Notes: generated by a model not told the origin, from the sequence alone. 64,000 nucleotides of DNA from Argyresthia goedartella (GCA_949825045.1 OX463836.1:9317829-9381828), one strand, 5' to 3'; positions 1 to 11,235 are shown, numbered from the stretch's first letter. Numbers and translations are program-made.

Positions 1-1
1 C

Positions 2-238
2 AGTGATATACACAATTTTAATACTAGAAATAAAGACAAGTTGGTTGCTTATGTAAGCCGACTACATAAAATTAGTAATTCTTTTAAAGGCAATTGTATA
101 CGCTATTACAATAAGGTCCCTACTGATATTAAAAACTTACCTTTAGACAAGTTTAAAATAATAATAAAACAGAAATTGCATAAAAAAGGTTACTATAGGA
201 TATCTGATTATTTAGAGGACAGATGTCCATGGGAATAG
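2..238 (+). pseudogene. C-terminal end of a LINE ORF2 (LINE-E group), cut by the window edge
   Basis: The window opens inside the last part of a reverse-transcriptase polyprotein. The frame is open from base 2 to the stop at 236-238. It has the tail seen in two other copies here (24461-25075 plus, 54554-55051 minus): a K-[IV]-SNSF segment, then a YYNK[VI]P motif, then a lysine-rich end closing with GYYRISDYLED. This region lies after the RT domain, so no catalytic residues are visible. The copy ends with its own 3' UTR (see 239-450). Group membership rests on these shared motifs; the clade is Jockey/CR1-like, not resolved further. Confidence 0.8.
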
Positions 239-450
239 ATTGTTTGAGTAACAGGCTGTTTCGATATATAATTAGCATTCATTTTGTAATTTGACAATAT
301 TTTATTTAAAAAAGGAAACGCAAAAGATGCGACGACTGTGGAGTTTCTTCGGTGAGCTCTTCTCCACAGATTCCGCCATTGTGTTAGTGAACTCACCCAA
401 AAAAATGTAATGACGGATCTAAGTGATGTAACAACATCCTATGGAAATAA
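239..450 (+). repeat. LINE-E-type 3' UTR with terminal stem-loop
   Basis: This is the 3' untranslated tail of the LINE at 2-238. It holds a stem-loop at 336-369 (CTGTGGAG paired with CTCCACAG) and ends in GGAAATAAAT. The stretch 231-450 is base-for-base the same, by eye, as 41926-42145, where the tail has jumped into another LINE. A similar stem (CTGTGGGAG / CTCCCACAG) closes the LINE-E copy near 25245-25280, which suggests the hairpin is the element's own recognition structure. Confidence 0.8.
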
Positions 451-495
451 ATTATTTTTGATTTAGATTTTTTTGATTTTGTACTACATAAAAAC

Positions 496-700
496 TTAAT
501 ACTTAAATAAATAAAACCTACGATAATTGAGATAGGTCAGTCTTGATCTGAATGAGCTAGGCGATAAACTATCACGGATAGAGTCTGGCAGGAGGTTCCA
601 CATCTGCGCAGCACGCATTGTGTTATCTGTGAGGCACATCGAGCTAAATGTGAACATCCTCAAATAGCAAGAATGCCGCATCCCAGACACATCCATTCGA
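496..700 (-). pseudogene. LINE ORF2 C-terminal fragment
   Basis: On the minus strand a 66-residue open stretch ends with the pattern often seen at the very end of LINE ORF2 proteins: an R-A-A-x-x-W-N-x-L-P core, then [15 protein letters not shown] and a basic tail. The same WNLLP/WNALP motif sits at the end of LINE-B (44815-46761). The fragment is 5'-truncated at about 712, where a BEL/Pao integrase relic begins. The 3' UTR runs left towards about 460. Clade not assigned. Confidence 0.6.
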
Positions 701-712
701 GCCGACAGAGAA

Positions 713-1151
713 CATCGCTAAATATCGCTTCAGTCGATGCGATATTACAAAACGGAAGAATTACAGATAGTTTCACACCTATAGGGGTTGAGTGGCGGTT
801 CAATCCGCCTGAAGCGCCACATATGGGCGGTGTATGGGAGAGATTGGTACGTTCGATTTAAGTAGCTCTGTACGCTACTTTAAGCTCGCGTGCGCCAAAA
901 GAAGAGGTGCTTTCAACACTGCTGGCCGAGGCGGAGAACATAGTGAATAGTCGAATCTTCACACGAGGAGGAGGCTCTCACACCTAATCATTTTCTCCTT
1001 GGTGCTTCGAACGGTCTACCTAGGCCAGGACAATTTTATGACGATGACTTGAACTTGAGAAAGCAGTAGCAAGTAGTTCAGCGACTCACTGACCATTTCT
1101 GGACGAGATGGGTAAAGAGGACCTGCCGAGCCTTCAGACAAGGAGAACATG
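713..1151 (+). pseudogene. BEL/Pao integrase relic, left part
   Basis: Plus-strand reading shows the C-terminal half of a BEL/Pao integrase core: a [15 protein letters not shown] segment followed by WERLVRS, then a leucine/glutamate stretch ending in ENIVNSR, and after a frame break the DHFWTRW segment. The GGVWE glutamate is where the third catalytic acid of the integrase DDE triad lies in this family. There are in-frame stops and frameshifts, so it is dead. It stops abruptly at 1151, where the CACTA-like element begins, and resumes at 12098. It is far more decayed than the element at 26751-35265. Confidence 0.85.
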
Positions 1152-1600
1152 CACTGAGAAAAATGAGGCACTATAAACTTATGTGCAGGCACGAATTTTT
1201 GACCAATCGTGCATTGCATGTAAAGTTATGCTACCGCCTGTGCACATAAAATTATGATTCCACGGTGACGTCATCAATTGAGTGACGTCGCAAGCTCAGA
1301 TGCAGCTTGCATTATAAAAGATAGTGCAAGGAATCATAACGCATTGCCTTAAGCAGGTGACTTATAGTGCACCGCTTAAAATACCTACATTGAAGGCACA
1401 ATATATTATAATGCATTGCGATAACTTATAGTGCCGTAGCATTATACTATATGTGCGTTTGTATTATACTATTTAGTGCCCATCATTTCGTGCACCATAA
1501 TATTTCGTGCCTGCATGATATTATTAAATTCTTTGGAACTATGCTTTATCATGCGAGTGCACTAAATGTTTTAGTGCTTTACTACCTCGGCATCATCCCT
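1152..1600. repeat. Left terminal and subterminal repeats of the CACTA-like element
   Basis: After the 14-bp terminal inverted repeat the sequence has many degenerate copies of GGCACTATAAAC / TTATAGTGC in both orientations (for example near 1159, 1370 and 1429, with looser forms between 1460 and 1570). In CACTA elements such motifs bind the element's own DNA-binding protein; that role here is inferred. The region is otherwise non-coding. Confidence 0.75.
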
Positions 1601-1682
1601 TTACCTGCCTGAGCACTTTTTTCCGCACTATAGATTATCGTGATGGCATTGAAAGTTTTCAGGGTAGGCATCAAAATATATT

Positions 1683-1859
1683 CAAGGTAACATCAACATA
1701 GTAAACGACACTACACAGGATGTTTCTAGTGCTCATACCCGACAATTTCCCAAGGTGGCTTTTTTTGAGATTTTGAAATAGGTCCCTAGGAGAAAGTTGT
1801 TAAATATGAGCATTAGAAACACCCTATGAATTGTCGTTCACTGTTTTTATGTTATCTTG
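1683..1859. repeat. Imperfect palindrome of about 177 bp (MITE-like)
   Basis: Two arms of about 65 nt face each other. The left arm runs CAAGGTAACAT...GACA and the right arm TGTCGTTCACTG...GTTATCTTG. They share GTGTTTCTA(A/G)TGCTCATA in opposite orientation. There is no coding potential. It is either a short non-autonomous element inside the CACTA-like transposon or part of the transposon itself. Target duplication not resolved. Confidence 0.6.
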
Positions 1860-2473
1860 TATAATTCCAATGTTGCGATATCCAAAGCATAGTTTAAGTA
1901 CAGCTTTATGCAATTCGATGTGCTAATATATGGAGAAGTTTAAAAAAAAACTAATCTAGACAGTGGCACATCACATTGCTTCAAAATGAACACATATTTG
2001 CCTTGAAAATTGCAAGCCTGAAACTATAATAAAGCATTAGCTGAAAATTAAGTATAGAATGTCATCACGATATAATATAGTACCGAAAAAAGTGTGTTAA
2101 AATTTACGATAGGGTAATAAAAAGTTAATAAAAAATATTAATTTAATTAATACTAGCATTTATTTTTCATAAACATTGTACACTAAATAGTAAAAGAAAA
2201 AATAACCATTAGACCGAAAAGAAAAATAGATTGCCTAGATTGACCCACTCAACGTTTGATTAATTACATCTCTAATTTGTCAGTAACAGATATACAAAAT
2301 GTCCACAGAAAAGAAAGTGACAGTAAGTCGATATATAAATAGTAGTTGTAAATATAGTTGCATAGTCATAATGTTTTTGTGTGTTCTGGTGTCATTTAGA
2401 GCCATATTGATTAGATATATGCCGTATTTAAATATTTGTTATTATTATTAGAAAACTTCCATTTGTTATATAT

Positions 2474-2531
2474 AATTACCTATTTTACATTGATCAATAT
2501 ATTAATATTGATCAATGTAAAATAGGTAATT
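2474..2531. repeat. Perfect 27-bp hairpin, 4-nt loop
   Basis: Bases 2474-2500 and 2505-2531 are exact reverse complements, separated by ATTA. It lies about 350 bp beyond the 3' end of the minus-strand transposase. It could be a transcript-end structure or a short palindromic insertion; the sequence does not decide. Confidence 0.8.
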
Positions 2532-2879
2532 AAAGCACCATACATTAGAGCTAATTAAAACATGTATCAATAAGAATACAATTCTAAAGGAACATACAAA
2601 CAATTCACAACTATAGGCAGATGTGTTACATACCAACCTAGAATTATACACATAAGGGTCGGGGCGAACATGTTGCGGGGTGTAACATGGTCAGGTGTCA
2701 TTAGTAGGGAAATGACACGCGTCGATGTTCGCGACGGTGTATTGTTGCACCGTAAAGTTGCAAATGGGGACGAAGCTTAACAGGGTTTCTTAAGAATATG
2801 TACACATAATAAAATTTAAACACAATTTGCTATGAAATTAACTAAATTATGAATACCTAAGCAATTTCAGTCTCCAGGA

Positions 2880-5340
2880 TTACTGATCTATATACCATCG
2901 GCTAGTTATGTAGTTCATATAATTATATAGTATGCTTAGATTATGAGGGAAGGGTGCTAAAACATCGCTGGCTTTTATACAGTTGTAGCTATTAGTTCGT
3001 TTGAGCTCGTAAGCCTGATAATGATCATTAAATTCAATAGTATCAAATAACTGGCAGTAAAAGTAAACAATATTTGAGGCAGTTACAACTATTGCTTTAA
3101 TGTCTGCAAATATAGGCAATTCATGATCAGACTCATCGAAATCCACAAATACAATGCAGTGGGGTTTCCACGTCACACCTGCTATTGTTACGGATGCAAC
3201 GAAAATTATAGGACTCTCCAGATTAAAACGGTCAAGAGGGATGCTCAACCGAATTTTCTTGCCAAATTTAACGGCACAACCTGGGACAACCTGATTAAAA
3301 AGTAAGCTGTTTAATGAAAGTTGATGTCTGATTGCTACGGTTTTAGTTATATTAACACGAGTGGACGTTGATCGAGCCACTATTTTTAAAGTTCTATGCT
3401 TTGCTTCAAAACGCATTGCCCAAATGGCTCGTATTGGGCCAAATTTACGAAACATGGCAGGTAATGAGTTAGAAAATGAAATTTGGGCTTTAATAGTGAC
3501 CCCGTGAGTTGAAACTCAGAGACCAGTTTATGAATAAACATAGAGTTAAACTCAGAGACCAGACAGTTCAATTTATCGGCAGTAAAGTCGTAGATTCTAT
3601 AAGCTAACAAAATGTCCAATATCTTACGTAATAAATTCCCAGTTATCTTCGCCAGACGGAATATATCGACCAACGATTAGTCCAAAGTACCTTACCAAAA
3701 CTATCATTTCGGAAGCTGAGCATCTTAGTCTGACTCTAGCCCCTTCAAACACTAATTGCTTGGTTTCGAACTTGAATCGGGGCCGTAATTGAACGATATC
3801 AAGGCTTCTTTCAGTATAATAGCCTGTAATATACCATTGCTTACATAAAAGTTTATTATGTAGGTCATAGCGACAAACACCTTCCAAAAAATCGTGCATG
3901 GCGTCCACTGCGACATTTTCAAAAATATCAAATCCATATAATTCCAGCCAACAACATTTTTCTTTTACCCAGTTAGAGATAAATCATTAATATTTCATTG
4001 ATCGTTGTACAGTGACATGTTTCTAAGCAAACCAGGATCCTTACGAAGTGACTTTTGCAGTTCTGCCTTGTTGATGTTGCATATTCTGCAGCATTTGTTT
4101 GCAGATAAATCTTTCCGTAAATCCCAGAATAGAATTAAGGCCCAAGTTATCACCGGTAATTGCGACAACTTTGAATTTTATAACTCCTTTGAATATATCT
4201 GTGTTAATAAAAACCCCTGTACTCTGTAATTTATTTAGTTCCATAATGGCAGAACTGAAAATGCTTTTATTACCATATTTGGTCTTATAGGAAGAATGAC
4301 ATAGAGCCAACAGAAATACATGATCTAGCTGAGAAAATAAATCTGGAGGTAGTGCAGGCAGTGAAACATACAAACCCCCAAGCTTGTGTACCCCAGCATG
4401 TCCACCCAATGGGTTTCCGACTTCGAAATCGTCATAGTAAACTATAAGAGGCAACATCAGGCTGCCATCTGCGGGCTGGGTTAGCAGGTGATGCCGCCAA
4501 ATGGAACCTTGCATCACATTTTCCATGCATAGCAATGCACTATCATTGCCAGCGCTCACTTTCACAGCGCCTTTCAAGTGATCCAAATATTCGAGAACTC
4601 TCTTTAGAATCCCATTAATTGATAAAAACCTACTAAGAACGCTGCCCAAAGGAATCACTTGCATGGTACATGGCAAATTTGACATCGTCATTGCATTGCC
4701 AAGAGTCGACAAACTCGGACGATAATCAATTGTTATGGTGGTAGGAGGAATAAAAGTACCCAATTCCTGAAACTTTTGCAACCTCAAAAACTCTTGAACG
4801 AAAAGGTGTGAGCACTGATGACATAGACGATGACATTTTGTTAATACAATCTCGCACGCTCTCGCTGCCCACTGATTCACCGTTTTCTAAATCTATCGAA
4901 CTTAATGCAGATTGCGCTAAACAAGGAGCTATGTCGGTAAGATAGGATTGCAACATTGAAACAAAATATTGAACAGATGATCTTGTGACACCAGGATTGC
5001 TATACAGATTTATCAAAAATCTACATGTTAAGCTGTCAAGATTACTATCGATACCCTCATCGACTTCATCGTCAATGGGCAATTCGCATTCACGAGGTGG
5101 GGTACTTGCACTACTGATAATAGGCACTGGCTCCGGCAGCACAGTGATAGTTGGGTGGAAGCGATGAAAATCAACGATATGCTTGTGGAATTGACGGACA
5201 TCACTAAAGCATCTATTACAGTTTTCTTCACCACACTTATAAATGTGGGGATCAAAATTTAAAGTACATTCCTTCCTTATATGACGAACTAGTTGAGAGA
5301 TGTGATCGAAAGAACTCTTACAATCGCGACACACTAACAT
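2880..5340 (-). pseudogene. CACTA-like (EnSpm/CMC-type) transposase, decayed
   Basis: Read from 5340 leftwards, the protein starts with two C2H2 zinc fingers (C-x2-C...H-x3-H and C-x4-C...H-x4-H, residues about 4-60) and an acidic linker. Then, with frame changes, come the transposase blocks. These are YYDDFEVGNPLGGHAGVHKLG and AITGDNLGLN (4041-4880), DAMHDFLEGV (about 3900), PKFHFLTHY (about 3480) and MRFEAKH (about 3400). The D of YYDDFE, the D of GDNLG and the E of EAKH are the likely DDE catalytic acids, all retained. At least four frame breaks (about 4780, 4050, 3650 and 3470) divide it. The terminal repeats (CACTG), short target duplication and subterminal motifs agree with the call; KDZ-type relatives are an alternative family name. 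Confidence 0.75.
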
Positions 5341-6385
5341 TTTACTTAATTTTATTACGATTATTGGGTATGATGGGATCTTAGAAATACCTAGCTAGAA
5401 ATATCGAATTTGAACTTAAGTCAGCTATAATGTTATATATGTACCTACGTGATTAATATTTATTTATAAAAAATGAAGCTGTCAATTGCTTAGACATACA
5501 TGTTATTTTAATGCAAGGTATGGTTGTAGTGTCGAAGCAAGACCCAAATCTAGCAGTAGCTGCTTTAGCGATCGGCTGTAGTCATCATAATTTGTTTTTA
5601 TATGATAAAATGCCAGTTGAATGGCGAGCCAGGTCGTATAGTATGACGCTGGATATGGGCTTGCTACGGCGTGAATGATTTTGAAACCCGCGTCAAGGGC
5701 TTCAGGGAAGCTTTTGAATTTCCACAATGTGGTTTCGGTCAAGCAGAAGAATACACTGGCTATCGAATTATATGGCTCACCAACCGCAATGATTATTGGC
5801 TCGAAAGGGCCCGGTGTCGCTAAGGCGTGTTCTTGAATTGCCCCAGTGATATCGTTTTCGGATGGTACAAACGTCAACAGGCTCTTCAGAACTTCGGGTC
5901 GGCTTCCGGTACCTCCCTTTCTGCTTGCGGCCGGCGAAATTTTGTAAAGGCAACCCAGCAATATAAATGCGCCAGTAACTTTGACGTCGTCATCATCTGG
6001 AAAAAACACACAACAATGAAGTCAGTTTTCCGAATAAATTCTCAGAATTATGGATGCCTATACGTTTGAAACTTTTCGAGTTTCGTCAAAAGTAAGGTAA
6101 AACATACGCGCGACTCATGCATGCACCCCGTTGCATTGCCCCGTAAAGTGGCTCCGGAGTTAATGAAGTGAAAATGAAAGTATTTTAATTATTTATCCGT
6201 CAAGGGAGATTGTTAGATTGAGTTTACTTTATTAGGTTTGTAGAAGAGAAACTCACCATTTAACATGCATTGCTCCCTGATCTTTTTTATGGTGGCCACA
6301 ACGAATTTGTCCTTTAGCTCTCTTGCCTTCTTTTCGGCGTAACAAAAAATCTTAGGCATCAATTCTTTGCAAGTGGCGAGCCCGT

Positions 6386-6419
6386 CTTCTGCGGCTGGGT
6401 CTTTACCCAGCCGCAGAAG
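6386..6419. repeat. Perfect 15-bp stem, 4-nt loop, in the accessory gene
   Basis: Bases 6386-6400 (CTTCTGCGGCTGGGT) and 6405-6419 are exact reverse complements around CTTT. The hairpin sits where the accessory gene's open frame changes register, just after the LIQDF block. It may be a small palindromic insertion that broke the gene. A similar GC-rich hairpin with a CAGCCGAAG core lies at about 39311-39356. Confidence 0.75.
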
Positions 6420-6771
6420 AGGGCTTCGAAGTCCTGAATGAGGAGCCGCCAGCCTTCTGACCCCTTCACAACAGGAAACCTGTTTAAATATTCTTGGACC
6501 TTGCCCTTTTCGCAGTATGAAGAATATAGACGGGCTTTGACCGTCTCCGACCAGTTTTTCAATTGTCGGCCAGGGAACGCCCACGAGGTTTCCAGCCACC
6601 TGGTTGATAGCGCTTTGAACCAACTCTACTTCACCTGAAACAAAAGGTCCCCCCACCTACCATCCCTTTTAGGAAACCACTAGTTTTTATGTTATGGAGG
6701 TCCAAAGATTGAAGAAAATGCCTACATTTTTTGGATTTCGGGGGAGTTGGAGGAGGAGAGGGGTTGGAGGA

Positions 6772-7263
6772 GGGGTCGCCTCGCTCCGCTCCGCTTCGCT
6801 CCGGCTCCCGGGTCTGTTGTAACGTGTGAACCTAACAAACCTATCTTTAGTTTTTAAACAGGAAGTGACCTAAAGCAACCAATTTGGTTCTGATAAACTC
6901 CATAAAGTAGTTAGTAAGTAAACAAAGCCAAAGTCGTCCAGAGAATCACGGATAAAAAGAGAGCACAACAGAACATTCACGTAACACGGAAGGAATCGGA
7001 ATGAAATGAGCAAGTAGGGGGTCGCCTCGCTCCGCTCCGTTTCGCTCCGGCTCCCGGGTCTGCTGTAACGTGTGAACCTAACAAACCTATCTTTAGTTTT
7101 TAAACACGAAGTGACCTAAAGCAACCAATTTGGTTCTGATAAACTCCGTATAGTAGTTAGTAAGTAAACAAAGCCAAAGTCATCCAGAGAATCGCGGATA
7201 AAACGAGAGCGCAACAAAACATTCACGAAACACGGAAGGAATTGGAATGAAATGACCAAGTCA
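6772..7263. repeat. Tandem duplication, two 246-bp units
   Basis: 6772-7017 and 7018-7263 are the same sequence with scattered substitutions and no length change that I can see. Each begins with a GC-rich run (CGCCTCGCTCCGCTCC...) and ends with ATGAAATGA(G/C)CAAGT. There is no open frame. It lies in an intron or gap of the accessory gene. Confidence 0.85.
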
Positions 7264-7938
7264 TAAGGTCAGAAAATACAAAATTGCTGACGCAAATTTC
7301 TACCATTACAACAAAATCTTGTAATTTGTACTAAAATCATGTACCAATATCCAACGTGGGAGCTTTTGGGTTTGACATTTGTCGTTCCGAGATTGGCCAA
7401 GTTGTAAAAATCGCGTAAACATATTTTATAATTAAAGTGCTAAAATGATGTTTCCTAAATCAGAAAATGGTATCAGAGGTTAGGTTAGGACCCCCCTAAG
7501 GACCCCCCTAACCACCTAAGTACTCCAATCTTCAAATTTCAATGTGTCTTATATAAGAGCCAACCCCCCAGGCCCATCAGGGCTTTTCTCCTGTTATTGC
7601 GCGCATTCACCAACCACCCTGATGTGTTCTTCCTCGGCGTAAATTTTCCCCTTGCAATTGATGGGCAGTAGTAAAGTACCGCACTTTCTGCGTCACATAG
7701 GCGCGCTATATCCTGGCTCAACTGCAGGAGATGATAATTTTTGGTAGCTCGGCATTTACATCAGCTGGCGTTAGCTGCGATATAAGGTATGTACAGAGAT
7801 GGTTTCGCAGTTTTGTCTCCAGTGTCCCACTTGCCCCCTGGCAGGCTTTTAAAATAGCCTTCCCCCGAGGCGTCGCCTCACAGAGAGTGACAACCTGAAA
7901 TATAAAATTTATTAATTTATGGTTTTATAAAGAAAAAA

Positions 7939-8633
7939 TCTAAGGTACTGTCATCAAATGACGTCGAAAAGTTTCTAAAAGATGCTCCAGATAGCCAGTA
8001 CCTGGCAACAAAGGTCAGTTTGCCTCCTTATTTTATGTATTGATCTACCTACTGTACATACTCTTTTACATATTTTTTAACGACCGTCTGTAAGCTAAGT
8101 ACCTATACCTTATCTAACACATTTTTATTTCTTTTCAGGTTGCGTTAATATTTGGTATTCATGGTGCATGTAAACGGCAAGAGCTTCACAATATTACCAC
8201 AAAAGACATTGAAAATCAAGGCAAAATGCTTTTAGTTAAAATCCCAAACACTAAAAACAAAATACCCCGATCTTTTATTATCGACGGCCCATTTTATGAC
8301 GTGGTCAAAAAATATGAAGCTCTGCGTACGACTAAGACAAAAAATAATCATTTCTTTCAGAATTACCAAAAAGGTAAATGTACTGCGCAACCTATTGGCA
8401 TAAATAAATTCGGTGACATGCCAAAGGAAGTCGCCAAGTTTTTAGGATTGCCGGATGCTGATTGTTATACAGGGCACAGTTTCAGAAGAACGTCAGCTAC
8501 ATTACTTGCTGATTCGGGAGCTGATATAATTATTAGGCGGCATGGCGGGTGGCGTTCTAACGCAGTAGCAGAATCTTATGTATGTAGAAGATTCCATCCA
8601 AAACAAAGCAAATATAAGTGCCAAAATAACTAG
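7939..8633 (+). CDS. Tyrosine recombinase, partial spliced gene
   Basis: An exon ending at 8013 (frame open from at least 7939) is joined across a 125-nt intron (GTCAGT 8014 ... TTTTCAG 8138) to 8139-8633 in phase 0. The joined product has all the signature residues of a tyrosine recombinase core: Arg I in GACKRQEL (codon 8175), H-x-x-R in GHSFRR (8475-8486), the H/W position in RHGGW (8550) and the nucleophile Tyr in ESYV (8577). The 5' exons are not identified. After the stop at 8631 the downstream stretch to about 8900 keeps an Asn-rich frame (SNNNNN...NNCNF) in another register, so the true C-terminus is probably frameshifted. The family could be Crypton-like; it runs antisense inside an intron of the CACTA accessory gene. 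Its target site is unknown. Confidence 0.75.
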
Positions 8634-8964
8634 ACAATAAATTTGGAGCCACAATCGAAGAAGTTTTGCCCTGAGCCGCGCCCCTCTACTTCTACTGATG
8701 ATACTTTTTTTATTTACAACTAATGACGAATTACAATGCTCATCTGCCGCCTTTCAAGAAGTTTCGTCGTCTCCAACATTTACCCTAACACAAAACAATG
8801 ACGTTATGAATAGTAATAATAATAATAACATAATTAAAAAACCAACTACAACTACGTATCATTTTAATAATTGTAATTTCACTAACTGTTTCAATAATTA
8901 AAAATGAACAAAATATAAAATGTTTTATTTTTCTGTTTCCTCGCAAATGTGTTAAAAAACGTCG

Positions 8965-9079
8965 TACGATATACGTGCGTATTGGTTATAACATGCTCGG
9001 CTCAATTACGCCCTCGCCTTCGGCTCGGGCTGAAATTCCGCCTCGCGTGTTATAACCATCTTAACGCACTAATATCGTA
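8965..9079. repeat. Palindrome with GC-rich core
   Basis: Arm 8965-8993 (TACGATATACGTGCGTATTG...) faces arm 9048-9079 (...GCACTAATATCGTA). Between them is a CTCGCCTTCGGCTCGGGCT core that is itself partly self-complementary. It lies just downstream of the tyrosine recombinase, so it may mark one end of a recombinase-bearing unit or be a separate MITE. Confidence 0.65.
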
Positions 9080-9789
9080 ATGTACTATAATATACTTCTC
9101 ATGACAGACATACAGAAAAATAATAGATACACCATGTACAAAAAGTTCCCTTTTCTTTATCTTTAATATAGTTGCATCAATCAAAGCACACATTCTATGA
9201 CACAGAGAAGTAAACCATACCTGATTCTCCCGGCGGCAGTCCGGCCGGATTCTTTTGGGAGTGCTGGTATCGGTTGGTGTCTCAAAAGATCCTTCCAACA
9301 GCGGCAGCGGGCTATCCCGCACTTGAGGTATTAAATTGTATCCCTGGGGCTCAGTCAGTGTCTCCAAGTCAATCAAGGGTGTCTCTTGATGATCTAGGTC
9401 AAGGCAGTCTTCCCTGCCTATAGCAGAACGCAATATCGATGAAAGATCGTTGAAGCTAGTACTCGCCTAAAACACCAAAAAAAATAATTTAATCACACAA
9501 TTAAAACAAAACAGTGTTTTTCTAATCTATACCGAATGTACTAATTCTACTTCTACTACTACTACTACTCTACTACGGCTTTTACTGGCGATTAGATATT
9601 TTTACTCTGACTTTACTTCTGTTTGACTAACCATTTTTCGTTCTTGTTTATAAAGACTTAAATTATTTTCGAACCGGGACCGGTCTCCGATTTTTGTAAA
9701 TAATGCGTCTATATGGCGCGGCGACAATGATAGGGACGTTGCTAGGTCAACCCCTTCTCCTAAAACCAAATAAAGAAAAAAAAACACTT

Positions 9790-11082
9790 ACTAAAATAAA
9801 AATGTAACTAGGTACCTACAGTTGCAGAAAGACTGTTTTTTTCTCCTTTCTTGTGCTACATAAAGGAACTTGCTTTGTGCCAAAATTCATGATTCTAGGT
9901 CAACGGGAAGTGCCCTATAGGTTTTGAATACCTTGTGAGTACCTACTATGAAAATCCAACAATTTTACAGCATAGGTATCTAAAAGGTCGTAGAATTTGA
10001 TTGCGTTAACCTAGAACAGGGATAGCGAACCAATACGCCAAAAACCAAAACGCGTACCATTAGGGGCGACAGAATATTTTAGGCATGTCACTGTTCACAA
10101 AATTCATTATGATGCACCAAAAAAAGTGTGAAGTAGGTAGATATTATATGACGAGCTGTGTGAAATTTTCAGCGGGGTCAGAAATGTCGATAAGGGGGCG
10201 CAAGGGTCAATGTCGCTCAGGGGGCGGAAGCCCCTACATGTAAATTTTCAAAAAAATCACTTTTTGAGGCCGCCTACGTTAGCGTTGGGGTGAAAAAAGG
10301 GGGAGGCCCAAAAAATTTATAGTTGTCATTTTTGTAAAAATCCTTTAGTAAAAAATAACCTCAAAATGCGTTTTTTTTTAATTAATAACAAACTAACCCC
10401 TGGTTTCCTACGATTGAGACTTAGGGGGGGAGGTTCCCTCGCCCCCTCCTCCCCACCCCTCACTCTCCTCCCCTAAATTCAGGTGCCCGTGATCAAAACC
10501 TTTACCAAAAATATTTGTGACTACATTTTTTTACTTCGGAATCATGTACTGCAGCTTTTAGCCGTCACTTTTGGTCATATACATTTTTCTCGTGCACCTC
10601 AACGATTTCGAGATATCTGAGCCATTGATAAATACATTTCAGTTTGAAAACTCATCGCGTTCCCGATGAAAAAGGTCTTGACAGACGGACAGACAGACAG
10701 ACAAGCAACCGTGCGTTGCCGGGCCATCGTTGTACCTATCAGTAGGTGGAAAAGCATCCAATGTTATCGAGAAAAGACAAATACCTACCTACTTTAGGCA
10801 AACAAGTGCGAATGTGAAAAAGGTAATGTGACCTTCATGCCATCCGTTTGTAGAATTGGGGGCCAGGTTAACGTTGACACGGTCAGAGTAGGCGGACAGA
10901 GTGTCGATAAGGGGGCGGAAGAGGCTCGTACGAGCTAGCTCGGAAAAGTAGAATGCGATCCGAGTCATTAGGTACAATACTGATCGGATGGCGTCGTCTG
11001 AGTGCTCGGATTGCCTCGGATCTGGTTGCCAGAATAAACAGTCGGTCTGAGCCTACTCTGAATGTGTCAAAGCAGCAGGCTT
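9790..11082. other. Non-coding stretch inside the CACTA-like element
   Basis: I see no gene here. It contains pyrimidine/purine skewed runs (10270-10480), a (GACA)n microsatellite at about 10681-10704, and a GGGGGCG-rich stretch (10190-10230 and 10900-10925). It would be intron of the accessory gene if the first exon lies near 11385. Confidence 0.5.
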
Positions 11083-11235
11083 GACCAAACCAACGCGTTC
11101 AGCTCGCGTCCGCGGTGGCGATCAAATGTTTTGTACGAAATTGCATTGTACAAGGTTTTAATTCGTACACAATACCTAACTGATCGCCACCGCGGATCGT
11201 CAACGCAGACGCGAGCTGAACGCGTTGGTTTGGTC
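11083..11235. repeat. Palindromic repeat of about 153 bp
   Basis: The left arm (GACCAAACCAACGCGTTCAG..., then CGCGGTGGCGATCA) and the right arm (TGATCGCCACCGCG..., then CTGAACGCGTTGGTTTGGTC) are long reverse complements around an AT-rich centre. It has no coding potential and is MITE-like. Confidence 0.8.

Larger units (their letters stand above)
5503..9759 (-). pseudogene. Spliced accessory gene of the CACTA-like element
   Basis: Minus-strand exon blocks: 9759-9637 (acceptor TTTTAG, donor GTTAGT or the later GTAAAG), 9466-9221 (acceptor TTTTAG, donor GTATGG; 82 codons), 7894 to about 7540 (acceptor TTTCAG), 6634 to about 6213 (acceptor TTTCAG) and 6009-5503. The first three join in phase 0. 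One frameshift falls near 7725 and another near 6550. Recognisable pieces are a W-x-x-T...EYLNRFPVVK...LIQDF block (about 6480) and an FKSFPEALDAGFK...TWLAIQLAFYHIKT block (about 5640). I know this pattern from proteins that accompany animal CACTA-type transposases, but their biochemical role is unknown to me. The gene lies upstream of the transposase on the same strand, as in two-gene CACTA elements. Exon ends are inferred. Confidence 0.6.

Noticed and set aside
3123..3305. Plus-strand open frames over 3-6 kb and similar stretches elsewhere
   Set aside because: They are antisense to the transposase or accessory gene and have no motifs of their own.
10681..10704. Tail of the same lepidopteran repeat as at 35266-35488
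   Set aside because: It shares only the GACA/GACG microsatellite; the flanking sequence differs (GCAACCGTGCGTTGCCGG instead of GGTCCCGTTT...).
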